Source: Deltaproteobacteria bacterium (lineage in GTDB: Bacteria > Desulfobacterota_B > Binatia > Bin18). From it: a DNA stretch of 33,277 nucleotides. Below, one piece after another: positions 8,257 through 17,013 of this stretch. The notes below the pieces were generated by a model. The model searched no databases. It had not been told where the DNA came from and saw only the letters and a program-made list of their open reading frames with translations. Position 1 is the first letter of the stretch. Each line of letters starts with the position of its first letter. The position numbers and the translations under genes were made by a program. The stretch spans positions 1 to 33,277 of the forward strand of contig JAAXHF010000003.1 of assembly GCA_012271025.1 (NCBI GenBank), in the 5' to 3' direction.

Positions 8257-9288
8257 ATGTCTACAACGCACAAACGTCAACTCCAAGCCGCCTATGCGGT
8301 AGCCGGCGAAGAACTCCCGATCATCGACCTCGGGCCCTATCTGAGCGACCGGCCCGGCGCGGCCGAGACGACCGCGACCGAGATGCGCGACGCGCTCGAA
8401 CACATCGGGTTCTTTTTCATTATCAACCACGGCATTGCCACAGCGCTGCGCGAGCGGACGGTCGAGGCCACCGCACGTTTCTACGCCCTGCCGCTGGAAG
8501 CCAGAATGGCGCTCAAGATCAACCGCGCCGGGCTGGGCTATATCCCGTCCAAGGGCGAGTTCGGCAAACATTCGCGCTATTACACCGGCACCAAAAAGCC
8601 GGACCTCAGCGAAGCCTTTCTGCTCCAGCGCGACTGGGGGGCGCGCCGGCCCCGCACCCGCAACCAATGGCCGGCCGACGAGCCCGAATTTCAGGCCGCC
8701 ATGCGAGATTTCTTCGACGCGACGGAAGACCTGAGCCTGCGCATGCTGCCGCTGTACGCCCGAGCCCTGGAGCTGGCGCCGGACTTCTTTAGCGACAAAT
8801 TCCCCAGGGATCGCTGTCTGAACGTGCTGCGCGTGTCCCACATGCCGCCCGACCCGCTCGACGACAACCAGTTCAACATCTGTCCCCACACCGACGGCTC
8901 GTTCATGACCCTGCTGGCCACCTCGGACCAGCCCGGTCTGGAAATCCTGAGCCAGTCCGGTCGCTGGATCACAGCCCCGCTGATTCCAGACGCCTTTGTG
9001 GTCAACTCGGGCGACCTGCTGGCCCGCTGGTCGAACGGCCGGGTCCTGTCCACCCCGCATCGGGTGGTCAACACCTCGGGCAGCCACCGCTACTCGATTC
9101 CGTTCTTCTTCCAGCCTGCGGCCGACACCGTTATCGACTGCCTGCCAACGTGTTGCGGGCCGGACAATCCACCCAAAAAACCGCCGATTACCTGCGGTGC
9201 CTATGCCAAGAAGTTTATTGAGGCGAGTTTTGCCCTGGGCGACACGATCTATAACGACAAAGGGGAGCTGGTCTCAACGGCCGGCTGA
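8257..9288 (+). CDS. Isopenicillin N synthase-like 2-oxoglutarate/Fe(II) oxygenase
   Basis: The 343-aa protein has the IPNS-family layout: N-terminal DIOX_N with PIIDLGPYL (residues 21-29) and GFFFIINHGI (51-60), then the catalytic jelly roll. The iron ligands are His211-x-Asp213 (CPHTDGSF) and His268 (STPHRVVN), and Arg278-Tyr-Ser280 matches the RxS site that binds the co-substrate carboxylate. ATG 8257 is chosen because family-like sequence begins soon after it; a GTG at 8239 in the same frame is possible but adds six residues of no known role. It is transcribed away from HyuA across a 127-bp gap and runs towards the P450 gene with 18 bp between stops. Such enzymes hydroxylate or desaturate small molecules; the substrate is not known. 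Confidence 0.92.
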   Translation: MSTTHKRQLQAAYAVAGEELPIIDLGPYLSDRPGAAETTATEMRDALEHIGFFFIINHGIATALRERTVEATARFYALPLEARMALKINRAGLGYIPSKGEFGKHSRYYTGTKKPDLSEAFLLQRDWGARRPRTRNQWPADEPEFQAAMRDFFDATEDLSLRMLPLYARALELAPDFFSDKFPRDRCLNVLRVSHMPPDPLDDNQFNICPHTDGSFMTLLATSDQPGLEILSQSGRWITAPLIPDAFVVNSGDLLARWSNGRVLSTPHRVVNTSGSHRYSIPFFFQPAADTVIDCLPTCCGPDNPPKKPPITCGAYAKKFIEASFALGDTIYNDKGELVSTAG

Positions 9289-9306
9289 CCCCCCCCGGCG
9301 GTCTCT

Positions 9307-10524
9307 TCAGCACGTGACCGGCAGTTCTCTCAGCCCGCGCAGGGTCACCATCTCGCGCCATTCGACAGCGTCCGTGGCCAGCCGCAGTTGGGGCATCCGC
9401 CCCAGCAGGCTATTGATGGCAAGCTGGGCCTCAATCCGCGCCAAGGGGGCGCCGAGGCAGTGATGGATACCGTGGCTGAAGGTAAGATGCGGGTTGTCCT
9501 GACGGGCGATATCGAGCTGGTCGGGGTTGGCAAACTGGGCCGGGTCATGGTTGGCGGAGCCGAGTAGAATCAGGGCCTGCTGGTTTTTGCGAATCCGCTT
9601 GCCACCGATTTCGATATCGTCCAGCGCGGTCCGGGCGGTCATCTGGACCGATCCGTCGTAGCGCAGGAACTCCTCAACCGCGATCTGAATCAGGCCGGGG
9701 TCGGCTCTGAGTCTGGCCAGCTGGTCGGGATGCCGAAACAGGGCCAGCATCCCGTTGCCAATCAGGTTCATCGTCGTTTCGTGACCGGCCGCAAACAGCA
9801 GAATGACGTTGGCCAACAGCTCGTCTTGGCTCAGACGATCACCCTCCTCTTCGACGGCAATCAGAGCGCTGAGCATGTCCTGCTGCGGCCGAGCCCGACG
9901 CTCGGCGATCAGGTGGGTGAAATACTCGACAAAGGACTCGGTTGCGCGGTCGGCGGCCTGTGCGATTTCGGGCGTAATGACCGGATCGAGCGAGCGGGCC
10001 AGCGTGCCGGCCCACTCTTTGAACTGCTCCCGGTCCTGGACCGGAACTCCAATCAGCTCGGCAATCACAATGACCGGCAGCGGAAAGGCCAGCTCGGCAA
10101 TAATGTCAAAGCCGTCCTGAGCCGCGACCTGATCGAGCAGGTCGTCAACAATGTGCTGGATATGGGGACGCATGCCCTCCACTACCCGCGGGGTAAACGC
10201 TTTGGTCGCCAGTTTGCGTAAACGGGTGTGATCGGGCGGGTTCTTGAGCAGCATCCAGTGCTGCTCCATATCGGCGGCCGCCCCTTCCCCGCCCAGGGCT
10301 TCGGCATACTCGTTGTAGCGTTCCCAGTCGCGCGGGTTGGCGCTGGCCCGGGAATGGCGCAACAGGCTCACACAGTCAGCGTAGCGGGTCAGGACCCAGA
10401 AGTTGAAGTTGTCACTCCAATGGACCGGATCGGCCTGGCGCAGCTGTTGATACGAGCGGTAGGGATTGTCACGGAATGCGGGAACAAAGGGATTAAATTC
10501 AACCGGGGGCGATGTATCGGTCAT
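9307..10524 (-). CDS. Cytochrome P450, bacterial class I type
   Basis: The 405-aa soluble P450 shows all core motifs: I-helix FAAGHETTMNLIG (residues 244-256), ExxR at Glu285-Arg288 (EEFLRYDG), and the heme loop FSHGIHHCLGAPLAR with Cys356 as thiolate ligand. The first Gly of the usual FGxG loop is His here (FSHG). ATG 10524 has AAGGGAG upstream; a longer in-frame start at 10611 runs into the divergent promoter gap. No ferredoxin or ferredoxin reductase gene adjoins it, so electrons must come from elsewhere. It is divergent from the SDR gene and convergent with the 2OG oxygenase. The sequence resembles CYP107/CYP125-like catabolic or tailoring P450s, but I do not assign a subfamily. Confidence 0.94.
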   Translation of the reverse strand: MTDTSPPVEFNPFVPAFRDNPYRSYQQLRQADPVHWSDNFNFWVLTRYADCVSLLRHSRASANPRDWERYNEYAEALGGEGAAADMEQHWMLLKNPPDHTRLRKLATKAFTPRVVEGMRPHIQHIVDDLLDQVAAQDGFDIIAELAFPLPVIVIAELIGVPVQDREQFKEWAGTLARSLDPVITPEIAQAADRATESFVEYFTHLIAERRARPQQDMLSALIAVEEEGDRLSQDELLANVILLFAAGHETTMNLIGNGMLALFRHPDQLARLRADPGLIQIAVEEFLRYDGSVQMTARTALDDIEIGGKRIRKNQQALILLGSANHDPAQFANPDQLDIARQDNPHLTFSHGIHHCLGAPLARIEAQLAINSLLGRMPQLRLATDAVEWREMVTLRGLRELPVTC

Positions 10525-10641
10525 GCCGAACTCCCTTTTCTCACGATTCACTGTAGAGTACACATGGTGCTGGTTCAAGGCGGAATCGCATCCCTGCCCC
10601 TCACCCCACACCGTCAGACATCACATCTTGAGGAGAAAACC

Positions 10642-11385
10642 ATGACGAACACCACACACGGCCATGTCCTGATCACCGGCGCGGTCGGCGGCTTGGGAAC
10701 GGCCATGGTCCGCCGTCTGCTTCAGGAAGGCCATACGATTATCGCCTGTGACCGCAACGCGGAGGCGGCCGGCGAATGGCTGGAGCGGCTGCCGGCCGAG
10801 CAGCAGCCCAGCGTCCGCTTCGAGCCGCTCGACGTGACCAAAGAAGACCAGGTCGAGGCCCTGGCCAAGCGCCTGGCTGACGACGGCGTCCATGTCGCCT
10901 ACCTGATCAATAACGCCGGGATTTTCGGCGCCGGCACCGAGTCGCGGGTGTGGGAGCGCACGCTGCGGGTCAATATCCACGGCACTTTCTATATGACCCG
11001 GGCCTTCAGCCAAGCTATGGTTGCCCGTGGCTTCGGGCGGATTGTAAACCTGGCCTCGCTGTCGGCCTACGCCCCACCCAGCGAGCAAGCCCCCTACTCT
11101 GCGGCCAAGGCGGCGGTGACCGGCTACACCCGCTCAGTCGCCCTCGACCTGGCCCGCCACGGCGTGACGGTCAACGCCCTAGCCCCGGGCCTGATTCTGC
11201 ACGACGGGTTGAAGGCCGTGTTTTCCGAGGCCGAACTGGAACGGCTGGCCCGCCCCATTCCAGCCGGGCGGCCGGGCAAACCCGAGGAAATCGCGGCCAC
11301 GGTCGCCTTTCTGCTGTCGGACGACGCGGCGTATATCACCGGCCAGACCCTGCATGTTAACGGCGGGCTGTATTTGCCGGGCTGA
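10642..11385 (+). CDS. Short-chain dehydrogenase/reductase (FabG-like SDR)
   Basis: The 247-aa classical SDR has the NAD(P)-binding TGAVGGLG loop (residues 12-19), NNAG (90-93), Ser139 (NLASLSAY), the catalytic Tyr152-x3-Lys156 (PYSAAK), the N-A-L-A-P-G turn after beta-6 and a closing YITGQTLHVNGG. Asp37 at the end of beta-2 suggests NAD(H) preference, which is an inference. The start at 10642 is fixed by TTGAGGAGA nine bases upstream; the frame is open far upstream but that part is antisense to the P450. It is divergent from the P450 gene and may act on an alcohol or ketone made by one of the oxygenases. The substrate is not known. Confidence 0.93.
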   Translation: MTNTTHGHVLITGAVGGLGTAMVRRLLQEGHTIIACDRNAEAAGEWLERLPAEQQPSVRFEPLDVTKEDQVEALAKRLADDGVHVAYLINNAGIFGAGTESRVWERTLRVNIHGTFYMTRAFSQAMVARGFGRIVNLASLSAYAPPSEQAPYSAAKAAVTGYTRSVALDLARHGVTVNALAPGLILHDGLKAVFSEAELERLARPIPAGRPGKPEEIAATVAFLLSDDAAYITGQTLHVNGGLYLPG

Positions 11386-11458
11386 TGTTTGCCGGGCTGG
11401 CTTTCGGGTAGTGCGTCATTTTGAACTGCTGTCTTCGAGGAGGGCTCTCCTGGCGCAG

Positions 11459-11528
11459 AAATCCCCCTGCGCTTCGCGCTTCCCCCTTTTGCATCACAAG
11501 TTTGACAAAGGGGGACTAAGGGGGATTT
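11459..11528. repeat. Nested inverted repeat, MITE-like or small palindromic element
   Basis: The outer arms AAATCCCCCT (11459-11468) and AGGGGGATTT (11519-11528) are perfect inverted repeats. Inside them TCCCCCTTT (11481-11489) pairs with AAAGGGGGA (11507-11515). The two pyrimidine-rich motifs are related to each other, so the element has a four-fold repeated look. C5/G5 palindromes of this style recur as dispersed intergenic elements in many environmental genomes. No terminal target duplication is obvious. Confidence 0.65.
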
Positions 11529-11645
11529 GCCCGACACAGCGGCCACCCTCGGAGCGGGCCGCTGTGGGTGAGACGGAGCAGTCATTTCCAAACTGACGCA
11601 GGACCGGCTTTCGGACTAGCCCGGAGCGCCAATTTGGTCTATAGG

Positions 11646-11663
11646 TGAATGAACGTTCAGACA
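11646..11663. promoter_or_regulatory. TetR-type operator candidate before the deacylase genes
   Basis: An 18-bp imperfect palindrome TGAATGA-ACGT-TCAGACA, with a perfect TGAACGTTCA core at 11650-11659, lies 45 bp before the ATG at 11708. Its arms resemble the TGAATGA...TCATTCA boxes bound by FadR-type TetR repressors of acyl-CoA degradation. It sits just after a TATAGG that could be a -10 box, a place where a bound repressor would block transcription. The exact regulator is unknown; a TetR gene is present at 30674. Confidence 0.5.
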
Positions 11664-11707
11664 GACTCAGACGAGAGTTCTTAGCCGATTATTACAAGGA
11701 GGGAAGC

Positions 11708-13450
11708 ATGGCCGAATACGATCTTCACATTGCAGGCGGCACGCTGGTTGACGGCAGCCGGGCGCCACGTCGCCAGGCCGACGTCTGGATTAAAGACGGA
11801 AAAATCGCCCATATCGGCACCGATGCCCCCGGCTTTGCCGACCACACCATCAAGGCTGACGGCCTGATCGTGGCCCCCGGCTTCATCGACCTGCACACCC
11901 ATTACGACGCCCAGATCCGCTGGGACCCGTACTGCACCATCTCGGGCTGGCACGGCGTCACCTCGGTCGTGCTGGGCAACTGCGGCTTCGGCTTTGCGCC
12001 GGTCAAACCCGATTTCCGGGAACGCTCGATGCTGACCATGACCCGCACCGAAGCCATTCCGTATGACGCGATGAAAGCCGGCATGGACTGGGACTGGGAG
12101 ACCATTCCCGAGTATCTCGATTCGCTCGACCGCTCGCCCAAGGGCGTGAACTGCATCCAGTACATGCCGACCGCCTCGCTGATGACCTACGTCATGGGTC
12201 TTGAGGCGGCCAAGAGCCGGCCGGCGACCGCAGCCGAGCGTCAGGAGATGAAGCGCCTGCTGCACGAGGGTATGCAGGCCGGCCTATGCGGCTTTTCCAT
12301 CCAGCGTCTGGGCCCGGACTCGACCCAGGCCGATTACGACGGTTCACCCATGGTCACCGACACCATGGACGACGCCGACATTCTGAATCTGGGCGAGGTG
12401 CTGAGCGAGCGCGGGGACGGCTTCATCCAGATCACCCAGGCCACCGGCAACATCAAGGACGACCTGCGCTTCCTGGAACAGCTGGCCGCGACCGCCAAAC
12501 GGCCGATTCTGCACAACGCCATCGTGCCGGCCCGCAAAGACCCCAAGGTCCACCGCCGCAGCCTGGACTGGCTGGAGCGCTGCCGTGCCCAGGGCCTGCC
12601 CATCTATGGCCAGACCGGCACCATCCGGACCGGTTTTGCCTTCACCCTGGAACACTGGAACCTGTATGACGCCAGCCCGGCCTGGCGCGAGCTGACGACC
12701 GGCACCAAGCAGCAAAAGCTGGACAAGATGCGCAACCCGGCCCTGCGCGAAGCCGTCAAACGCGAGGCCGAGGAGGCCGACCGGCGCCTGCAGATCATTC
12801 AGGCCGGGGTCGGCGGCGCTATCCCGACCCTGCTGGTCCAGAGCGTCAACAACCAGACCGCGCTGGAGCAGTACGTCGGCAAATCCCTGGGCCAGATTGC
12901 CGAGGAAGAGCACAAGACGCCGATTGACGTGATGCTCGACCTGTCGCTGGCCGGTGATCTGAACGTCGAGTTCCTGGGTCCCAACAAGGGCTTCAACGCC
13001 CAGTACATGGCCGAGATGATCAACGACTCCGACTACACCTTCCCCGGCGTGTCCGACGGTGGGGCGCATACCAAGTTTTTCACCGGCGGTGCCTTCACCA
13101 CCGACTTTCTGCACTGGCTGGTCCGTGACGAAGGGCGGATCACCCTGGAAGAGGCTCACTACCGGCTGTCGGCCCTGCCGGCCAAGGCGGCGGGCTTCCG
13201 TGACCGTGGGGTGCTGAAACCGGGCGCCGCAGCCGATGTGGTGGTGTACGATCTGGACGGGCTGGGCATTGAGCCGGACTGGATCGGTGAGGTCTCCCAC
13301 GACTTCCCGGGCGGAGAATGGCGTCGCGTACAGCGCGCCAAGGGCTATCACGCCATTATTGTCAACGGTCAGCTGACCTTCAAAGACGGCGCGTGTACGG
13401 GCGCCACGCCGGGCCAGCTGCTGCGCCACGGCCAGGCCCACAGCGCATAG
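11708..13450 (+). CDS. N-acyl-D-amino-acid deacylase-like amidohydrolase (first of a tandem pair)
   Basis: The 580-aa protein matches the amidohydrolase_3/D-aminoacylase group: the small beta-sandwich start YDLHIAGGTLVDGSRAPRRQ, metal ligands His63-x-His65 in APGFIDLHTHYDAQ, Cys92 in GNCGFGFAP (the Cys found in D-aminoacylases) and Asp450 in SDGGAHTKFF, plus a C-terminal GVLKPGAAADVVVYD strand. Members hydrolyse N-acyl D-amino acids or similar amides with one or two zinc ions. ATG 11708 has AAGGAGG at ideal spacing; a longer ATG at 11645 overlaps the operator candidate. It is followed 19 bp later by a diverged paralogue, then a VOC protein, so an operon is likely. Substrates may not be amino acids at all. 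Confidence 0.9.
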   Translation: MAEYDLHIAGGTLVDGSRAPRRQADVWIKDGKIAHIGTDAPGFADHTIKADGLIVAPGFIDLHTHYDAQIRWDPYCTISGWHGVTSVVLGNCGFGFAPVKPDFRERSMLTMTRTEAIPYDAMKAGMDWDWETIPEYLDSLDRSPKGVNCIQYMPTASLMTYVMGLEAAKSRPATAAERQEMKRLLHEGMQAGLCGFSIQRLGPDSTQADYDGSPMVTDTMDDADILNLGEVLSERGDGFIQITQATGNIKDDLRFLEQLAATAKRPILHNAIVPARKDPKVHRRSLDWLERCRAQGLPIYGQTGTIRTGFAFTLEHWNLYDASPAWRELTTGTKQQKLDKMRNPALREAVKREAEEADRRLQIIQAGVGGAIPTLLVQSVNNQTALEQYVGKSLGQIAEEEHKTPIDVMLDLSLAGDLNVEFLGPNKGFNAQYMAEMINDSDYTFPGVSDGGAHTKFFTGGAFTTDFLHWLVRDEGRITLEEAHYRLSALPAKAAGFRDRGVLKPGAAADVVVYDLDGLGIEPDWIGEVSHDFPGGEWRRVQRAKGYHAIIVNGQLTFKDGACTGATPGQLLRHGQAHSA

Positions 13451-13469
13451 GCGGCAGAGAGGACATACC

Positions 13470-15182
13470 ATGCAATACGACGTACTGATTCGGAACGGCA
13501 GTGTTGTTGACGGCTCGGGCATGCCGCGCTTTCGGGCCGATGTCGGCATCGTCGCCGGCAAGATCGCGACGATTGGAAAAATCCGCGACAGCGCCAAGGA
13601 AGTTATTGACGCCGAAGGCCATGTGGTCGCTCCGGGCTTTATCGATGGCCACACCCATATGGACGCCCAGGTCTTCTGGGACCCGCTCGGCACCTGTTCG
13701 TGCTGGCACGGCATCACCAGCGTGGTCATGGGCAACTGCGGCTTCTCGCTCGCCCCGTGCAGCGAGGACAAGAAGCTGATGGTCATGCGCAACCTGGAGC
13801 GGGCCGAAGACATATCGCCCCAGGCCATGGAAGCCGGCATTCGCTGGAGCTGGACGACCTTCCCGGAATACCTCGACGCAGTTGAGCGCCTGCCCAAGGG
13901 CATCAACTACGCGGCGTATATGGGTCACTCGGCCCTGCGGACTCACATCATGGGCGAACGCGCTTTCACCGACGAGGCCAGCGACACCGACCTGGAGGCG
14001 ATGAAGAACGAAATGCGGGCCGCGATGCGGGCCGGCGCCATCGGCTTTACCACCTCACGCACGCGCAACCATCAAACGCCCGACGGCCAGCCGGTGGCCA
14101 GCCGCCTGGCCAGCTGGGACGAGGTGCGCCAACTGGTCGGCACCATGGGTGAGATGGGCACCGGCGTGTTTGAGATCGCCGGCGAGGACACCGGCCTCAA
14201 CCCGGACCGTATCCAGGACTACCTGAACCGTCTCAAGGCCCTGGCCGTTGATACCGGCGTACCGGTTACCTACGGCATGTTCAGCGCGCCCAAAGCGCCC
14301 GACTACTGGCGGCCCTTCTTTGCCCTGGCCGACGAGACGGCCGAGGCCGGCGGACGCATCTTCGTGCAGGTCCACAGCCGTTCCATCAGCGTGTTGCAGT
14401 CGTTTGAGACGGTCACCTCGTTTGACAAGCTGCCGGTGTGGCGTGATATCCGCACGCTGCCGCTGGCCGAACAGGAAGCCGCATTGCGCAACCCGGACAT
14501 CAGACACCAGCTGATCGAGTCGGCCAACAACCCGCCCCAGGACAGCGGGCGGGCGGTTGGCGCCGAGGCGCGGGCGGCCAACTTCAAGTGGCTGTTTCCG
14601 ATCATGGACCGGGCGGTTCCGCCCTACCGGTCGATGCAGGACCTGGCCCAGGAGCGCGGCCAGGACCCGGTCGAGACGTATATTGACCTGGCGCTGGAGA
14701 AGGGACTGAAGCGCTTCTTCATGCAGCCTCTGACCAACACCAACAACGACCACGTGCTGGAGATGATGCGCCATCCCCGCTCGGTGATTACCTTCTCCGA
14801 CTCGGGCGCCCACGTGTCGCAGATCATGGACTCGTCGCTGCAAACCCACCTGCTGAGCTACTGGGTGCGAGACCAGGAGGCGATGAGCCTGGAAGAAGCC
14901 GTGCGTCAGCTCAGCTTCGTGCCGGCCTCGCACTGGGGCCTGAGCGGCCGGGGTCTGCTGCGCGAGGGCTGGCAGGCTGACGTGGTGGTCTTCGATCCTG
15001 AGACGGTTGCCCCCCAGGTGCCGACCCTGACCTACGATCTGCCGGCCGGCGCCCGGCGGCTGAAACAAAAAGCCGACGGCTTTCTGGCCACCGTTGTCAA
15101 CGGTGAGGTCGTGCTGCGCGACAACGAGCACACCGGCGCCCTGCCCGGCCAGCTGCTGCGCGGTCCCTTGGCCAGCCGCTAG
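13470..15182 (+). CDS. N-acyl-D-amino-acid deacylase-like amidohydrolase (second of a tandem pair)
   Basis: The 570-aa protein shares its plan with the preceding gene: YDVLIRNGSVVDGSGMPRF, His61-x-His63 in FIDGHTHMDAQ, Cys90 in GNCGFSLAP, Asp444 in FSDSGAHVSQ and a C-terminal LREGWQADVVVFDPE strand. The central parts differ strongly between the two, so they are old paralogues, not a recent copy. ATG 13470 follows GAGAGGA at good spacing and starts 19 bp after the first gene's stop. Both probably hydrolyse related amides, or act on successive forms of one substrate. Whether they form a hetero-oligomer is not visible. Confidence 0.9.
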   Translation: MQYDVLIRNGSVVDGSGMPRFRADVGIVAGKIATIGKIRDSAKEVIDAEGHVVAPGFIDGHTHMDAQVFWDPLGTCSCWHGITSVVMGNCGFSLAPCSEDKKLMVMRNLERAEDISPQAMEAGIRWSWTTFPEYLDAVERLPKGINYAAYMGHSALRTHIMGERAFTDEASDTDLEAMKNEMRAAMRAGAIGFTTSRTRNHQTPDGQPVASRLASWDEVRQLVGTMGEMGTGVFEIAGEDTGLNPDRIQDYLNRLKALAVDTGVPVTYGMFSAPKAPDYWRPFFALADETAEAGGRIFVQVHSRSISVLQSFETVTSFDKLPVWRDIRTLPLAEQEAALRNPDIRHQLIESANNPPQDSGRAVGAEARAANFKWLFPIMDRAVPPYRSMQDLAQERGQDPVETYIDLALEKGLKRFFMQPLTNTNNDHVLEMMRHPRSVITFSDSGAHVSQIMDSSLQTHLLSYWVRDQEAMSLEEAVRQLSFVPASHWGLSGRGLLREGWQADVVVFDPETVAPQVPTLTYDLPAGARRLKQKADGFLATVVNGEVVLRDNEHTGALPGQLLRGPLASR

Positions 15183-15203
15183 CCCTACGCCGTCCCAGTC
15201 CTG

Positions 15204-15230
15204 GCAGGTCCGCCTTCCCGGCGGGCCTGC
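15204..15230 (+). terminator. Hairpin between the second deacylase and the VOC gene
   Basis: An 11-bp stem GCAGGTCCGCC / GGCGGGCCTGC (one G-U wobble) with a TTCCC loop follows the deacylase stop by 21 bases. The run after it is C-rich, not T-rich, so it may weaken rather than stop transcription into the VOC gene. Confidence 0.45.
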
Positions 15231-15271
15231 TCCCCCCTCCCCTTTTCCCTGGCTCGGAAAGGAGAGTCACC

Positions 15272-15808
15272 ATGAGTCGTATTTTTGGCGCGATTCGCCA
15301 GAACGGCTACGTTGTCCGCGACATTGAAGCGGCGCTCGACCATTGGATCACTGTTCTCGGCGTCGGACCGTTTTTCTACTTCGAGCAGGTCAAGATCGAC
15401 GATTTTCGCTATCGTGGTCAGCCATCCGAGGCGGCGGCGAGTATCGCCCTGGCCAACTCCGGGCAGCTTCAAATCGAACTCATCCAGCCCCGCACCACCG
15501 CTCCCTCAATGTGGCGCGACTTTCTGGATGCCGGCCACGAAGGCTTGCAGCATTTTGCCTGTTGGATGGACAGTCCTGAAGCCATGGATGCCGCCCTGGC
15601 GCGTGCCGACTCCCTGGGCTACGAGGTCGGACAGTCGGGCACGGTCGGCGAAAACGGACGCTTTGTGTACCTGTGTACCGAAGCGCATCCCGGCACGGTC
15701 GTTGAGCTGTCAGAAGCGTGTGGCTGGAAGGCCACGTTCTTCCGCAAGGTCGCCGAGGCAGCCCAGCATTGGGATGGCTCCGACCCCATCCGCAGCATGC
15801 ACCGTTAG
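15272..15808 (+). CDS. VOC superfamily (glyoxalase/dioxygenase-fold) protein
   Basis: The 178-aa protein has the VOC beta-alpha-beta-beta-beta pattern: NGYVVRDIEAALDHWITVLGVGPFFYFEQV at the start, then a second module with GHEGLQHFACWMDSPEAMDAAL, GRFVYLCTEAHPGTVVELSE. His in LQHF and Glu in VVELSE are at usual metal-ligand positions. The family includes methylmalonyl-CoA epimerase, glyoxalase I and ring-cleaving enzymes; this one resembles the glyoxalase_4 type. ATG 15272 has AAAGGAGA upstream. It is co-directional with the two deacylases, 89 bp downstream past a hairpin. It converges on the aldo/keto reductase with 29 bp between stops. Confidence 0.85.
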   Translation: MSRIFGAIRQNGYVVRDIEAALDHWITVLGVGPFFYFEQVKIDDFRYRGQPSEAAASIALANSGQLQIELIQPRTTAPSMWRDFLDAGHEGLQHFACWMDSPEAMDAALARADSLGYEVGQSGTVGENGRFVYLCTEAHPGTVVELSEACGWKATFFRKVAEAAQHWDGSDPIRSMHR

Positions 15809-15837
15809 GACCTGAGCACGAGTAGCGATCTGGATTT

Positions 15838-16845
15838 CTAAGCCATCTTTTTGGGACTCGGCTGCGCATGGCCGCGCATCGGGTGCGGCTGGTAGGGTTC
15901 TTCCAGGGCGGCCACCTGCTCTGGGGTCAGCCGAATATCCACGCTGGCAAAAATCTCCGTGAGATGCCGCGCCTTGGTCGCCCCGATGATTGGCGCTGTC
16001 ACCCCCGATGCCTGGAGAATCCAGGCGCAGGCAACCTGGGTGGCGGTCACACCGTGTTCTCGGGCGACCCGCTGGGCGGCCAGGGCGACCTGATAGTCGT
16101 TGTCGTGGAAGTACAGATTTTTTGCCACCTTGTCCGTCTGGGCGCGTCTCGTATCCCCGCTGTCCGGGTTGCGCGCCCGCTCGCCTTCGAGCAATCCGCG
16201 TGCCAGCGGGCTCCACGGAATCAGGGCCACGCCCTGGTCGATGCACAGCGGATTCATCTCGCGCTCTTCTTCGCGGTAGATGAGATTATAGTGATTCTGC
16301 ATGGCCACAAAGCGCTGCCAGCCGTGCTCCCTGGCCGTGTACAACGCCTTGGAAAACTGCCAGGCGGCCATGCTGCTGGCCCCCAGATAGCGGACCTTGC
16401 CCGACCGGACCAGGAAATCGAGCGCGTCCAGCGTTTCCTCAATCGGCGTGGCGTAGTCCCAGCGGTGGATCTGGTACAGGTCGATATAGTCCATCTTGAG
16501 CCGACGCAGAGAGTTCTCGCAGGCTTCGATGATGTGCTTGCGGCTCAGCCCGCGCCGGTTCGGTCCCGGCCCCATCGGGCCGTTGACCTTGGTGGCCAGG
16601 ACAATATCGTCACGCGCAGCCATCTCACCCAGCCAACGCCCGGTGATTTCCTCGCTGACCCCGATGGAGTAGACATCGGCCGTATCAAAAAAGTTGACGC
16701 CCGCCTCAAGGGCGAGCGCAAAATGCTCACGGGCTTCGTCCACGCCCAGCGTCCACTCCCGCCATTTGCCGTCGCCGTAGCTCATGCAGCCGAAGCAGAT
16801 GCGTGAGACGGTCAGGCCGGTCTTGCCCAGTCGTGTGTATTCCAT
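15838..16845 (-). CDS. Aldo/keto reductase
   Basis: The 335-aa protein shows the AKR barrel and catalytic tetrad: Asp54 and Tyr59 (FFDTADVYS), Lys86 (LATKVNG) and His127 (LYQIHRWD). C-terminal features include QNHYNLIYREEEREM, IPWSPLARGLLEGE and IIGATKARHLTE, the NADP(H)-binding end. Start GMEYTRLGKTGLTVSRICFG-type N-terminus is typical of the AKR11/AKR12-like bacterial group. ATG 16845 has GGAGAG upstream. It is divergent from the amidohydrolase at 17014 across 168 bp. It likely reduces an aldehyde or ketone with NADPH; the substrate is unknown. Confidence 0.93.
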   Translation of the reverse strand: MEYTRLGKTGLTVSRICFGCMSYGDGKWREWTLGVDEAREHFALALEAGVNFFDTADVYSIGVSEEITGRWLGEMAARDDIVLATKVNGPMGPGPNRRGLSRKHIIEACENSLRRLKMDYIDLYQIHRWDYATPIEETLDALDFLVRSGKVRYLGASSMAAWQFSKALYTAREHGWQRFVAMQNHYNLIYREEEREMNPLCIDQGVALIPWSPLARGLLEGERARNPDSGDTRRAQTDKVAKNLYFHDNDYQVALAAQRVAREHGVTATQVACAWILQASGVTAPIIGATKARHLTEIFASVDIRLTPEQVAALEEPYQPHPMRGHAQPSPKKMA

Positions 16846-17013
16846 ACGCTCTCCGATGTCTATGACTCCGGCGCCAACGCCCTACGCCGTGCGGCCTCGG
16901 TCAGGCTCGCCCATATCCATTGGGCTGTCAAGCGTTCAGACAAGACCGCCCGGGGTTTGCGGATTCTTTCCAATCGGGGGTATGGTGGGAACACTGAAAA
17001 GGAGGAACACACC
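16846..17013. promoter_or_regulatory. Divergent promoter region between AKR and amidohydrolase genes
   Basis: This 168-bp gap must hold the starts of both genes. At 16933-16942 it has CGTTCAGACA, identical to the right half of the operator candidate at 11646-11663 (11654-11663 there), though the left half does not match. This hints that one regulator could serve both loci, but a 10-base match may be chance. Confidence 0.4.

Larger units (their letters stand above)
11386..11707. other. 322-bp intergenic region with inverted repeats and a probable regulated promoter
   Basis: No gene fits here. The stretch holds a nested inverted repeat (11459-11528), a 10-bp hairpin (stem CACAGCGGCC at 11535-11544 with GGCCGCTGTG at 11557-11566) and a TetR-type palindrome (11646-11663) before the deacylase gene. 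A TATAGG at 11640-11645 sits directly before the palindrome and could be a -10 element, but no good -35 is seen at normal spacing. Confidence 0.6.

Noticed and set aside
12344..13906. A 520-codon minus-strand open frame across both deacylase genes
   Set aside because: It crosses the junction of two real genes in antisense and shows no domain pattern.
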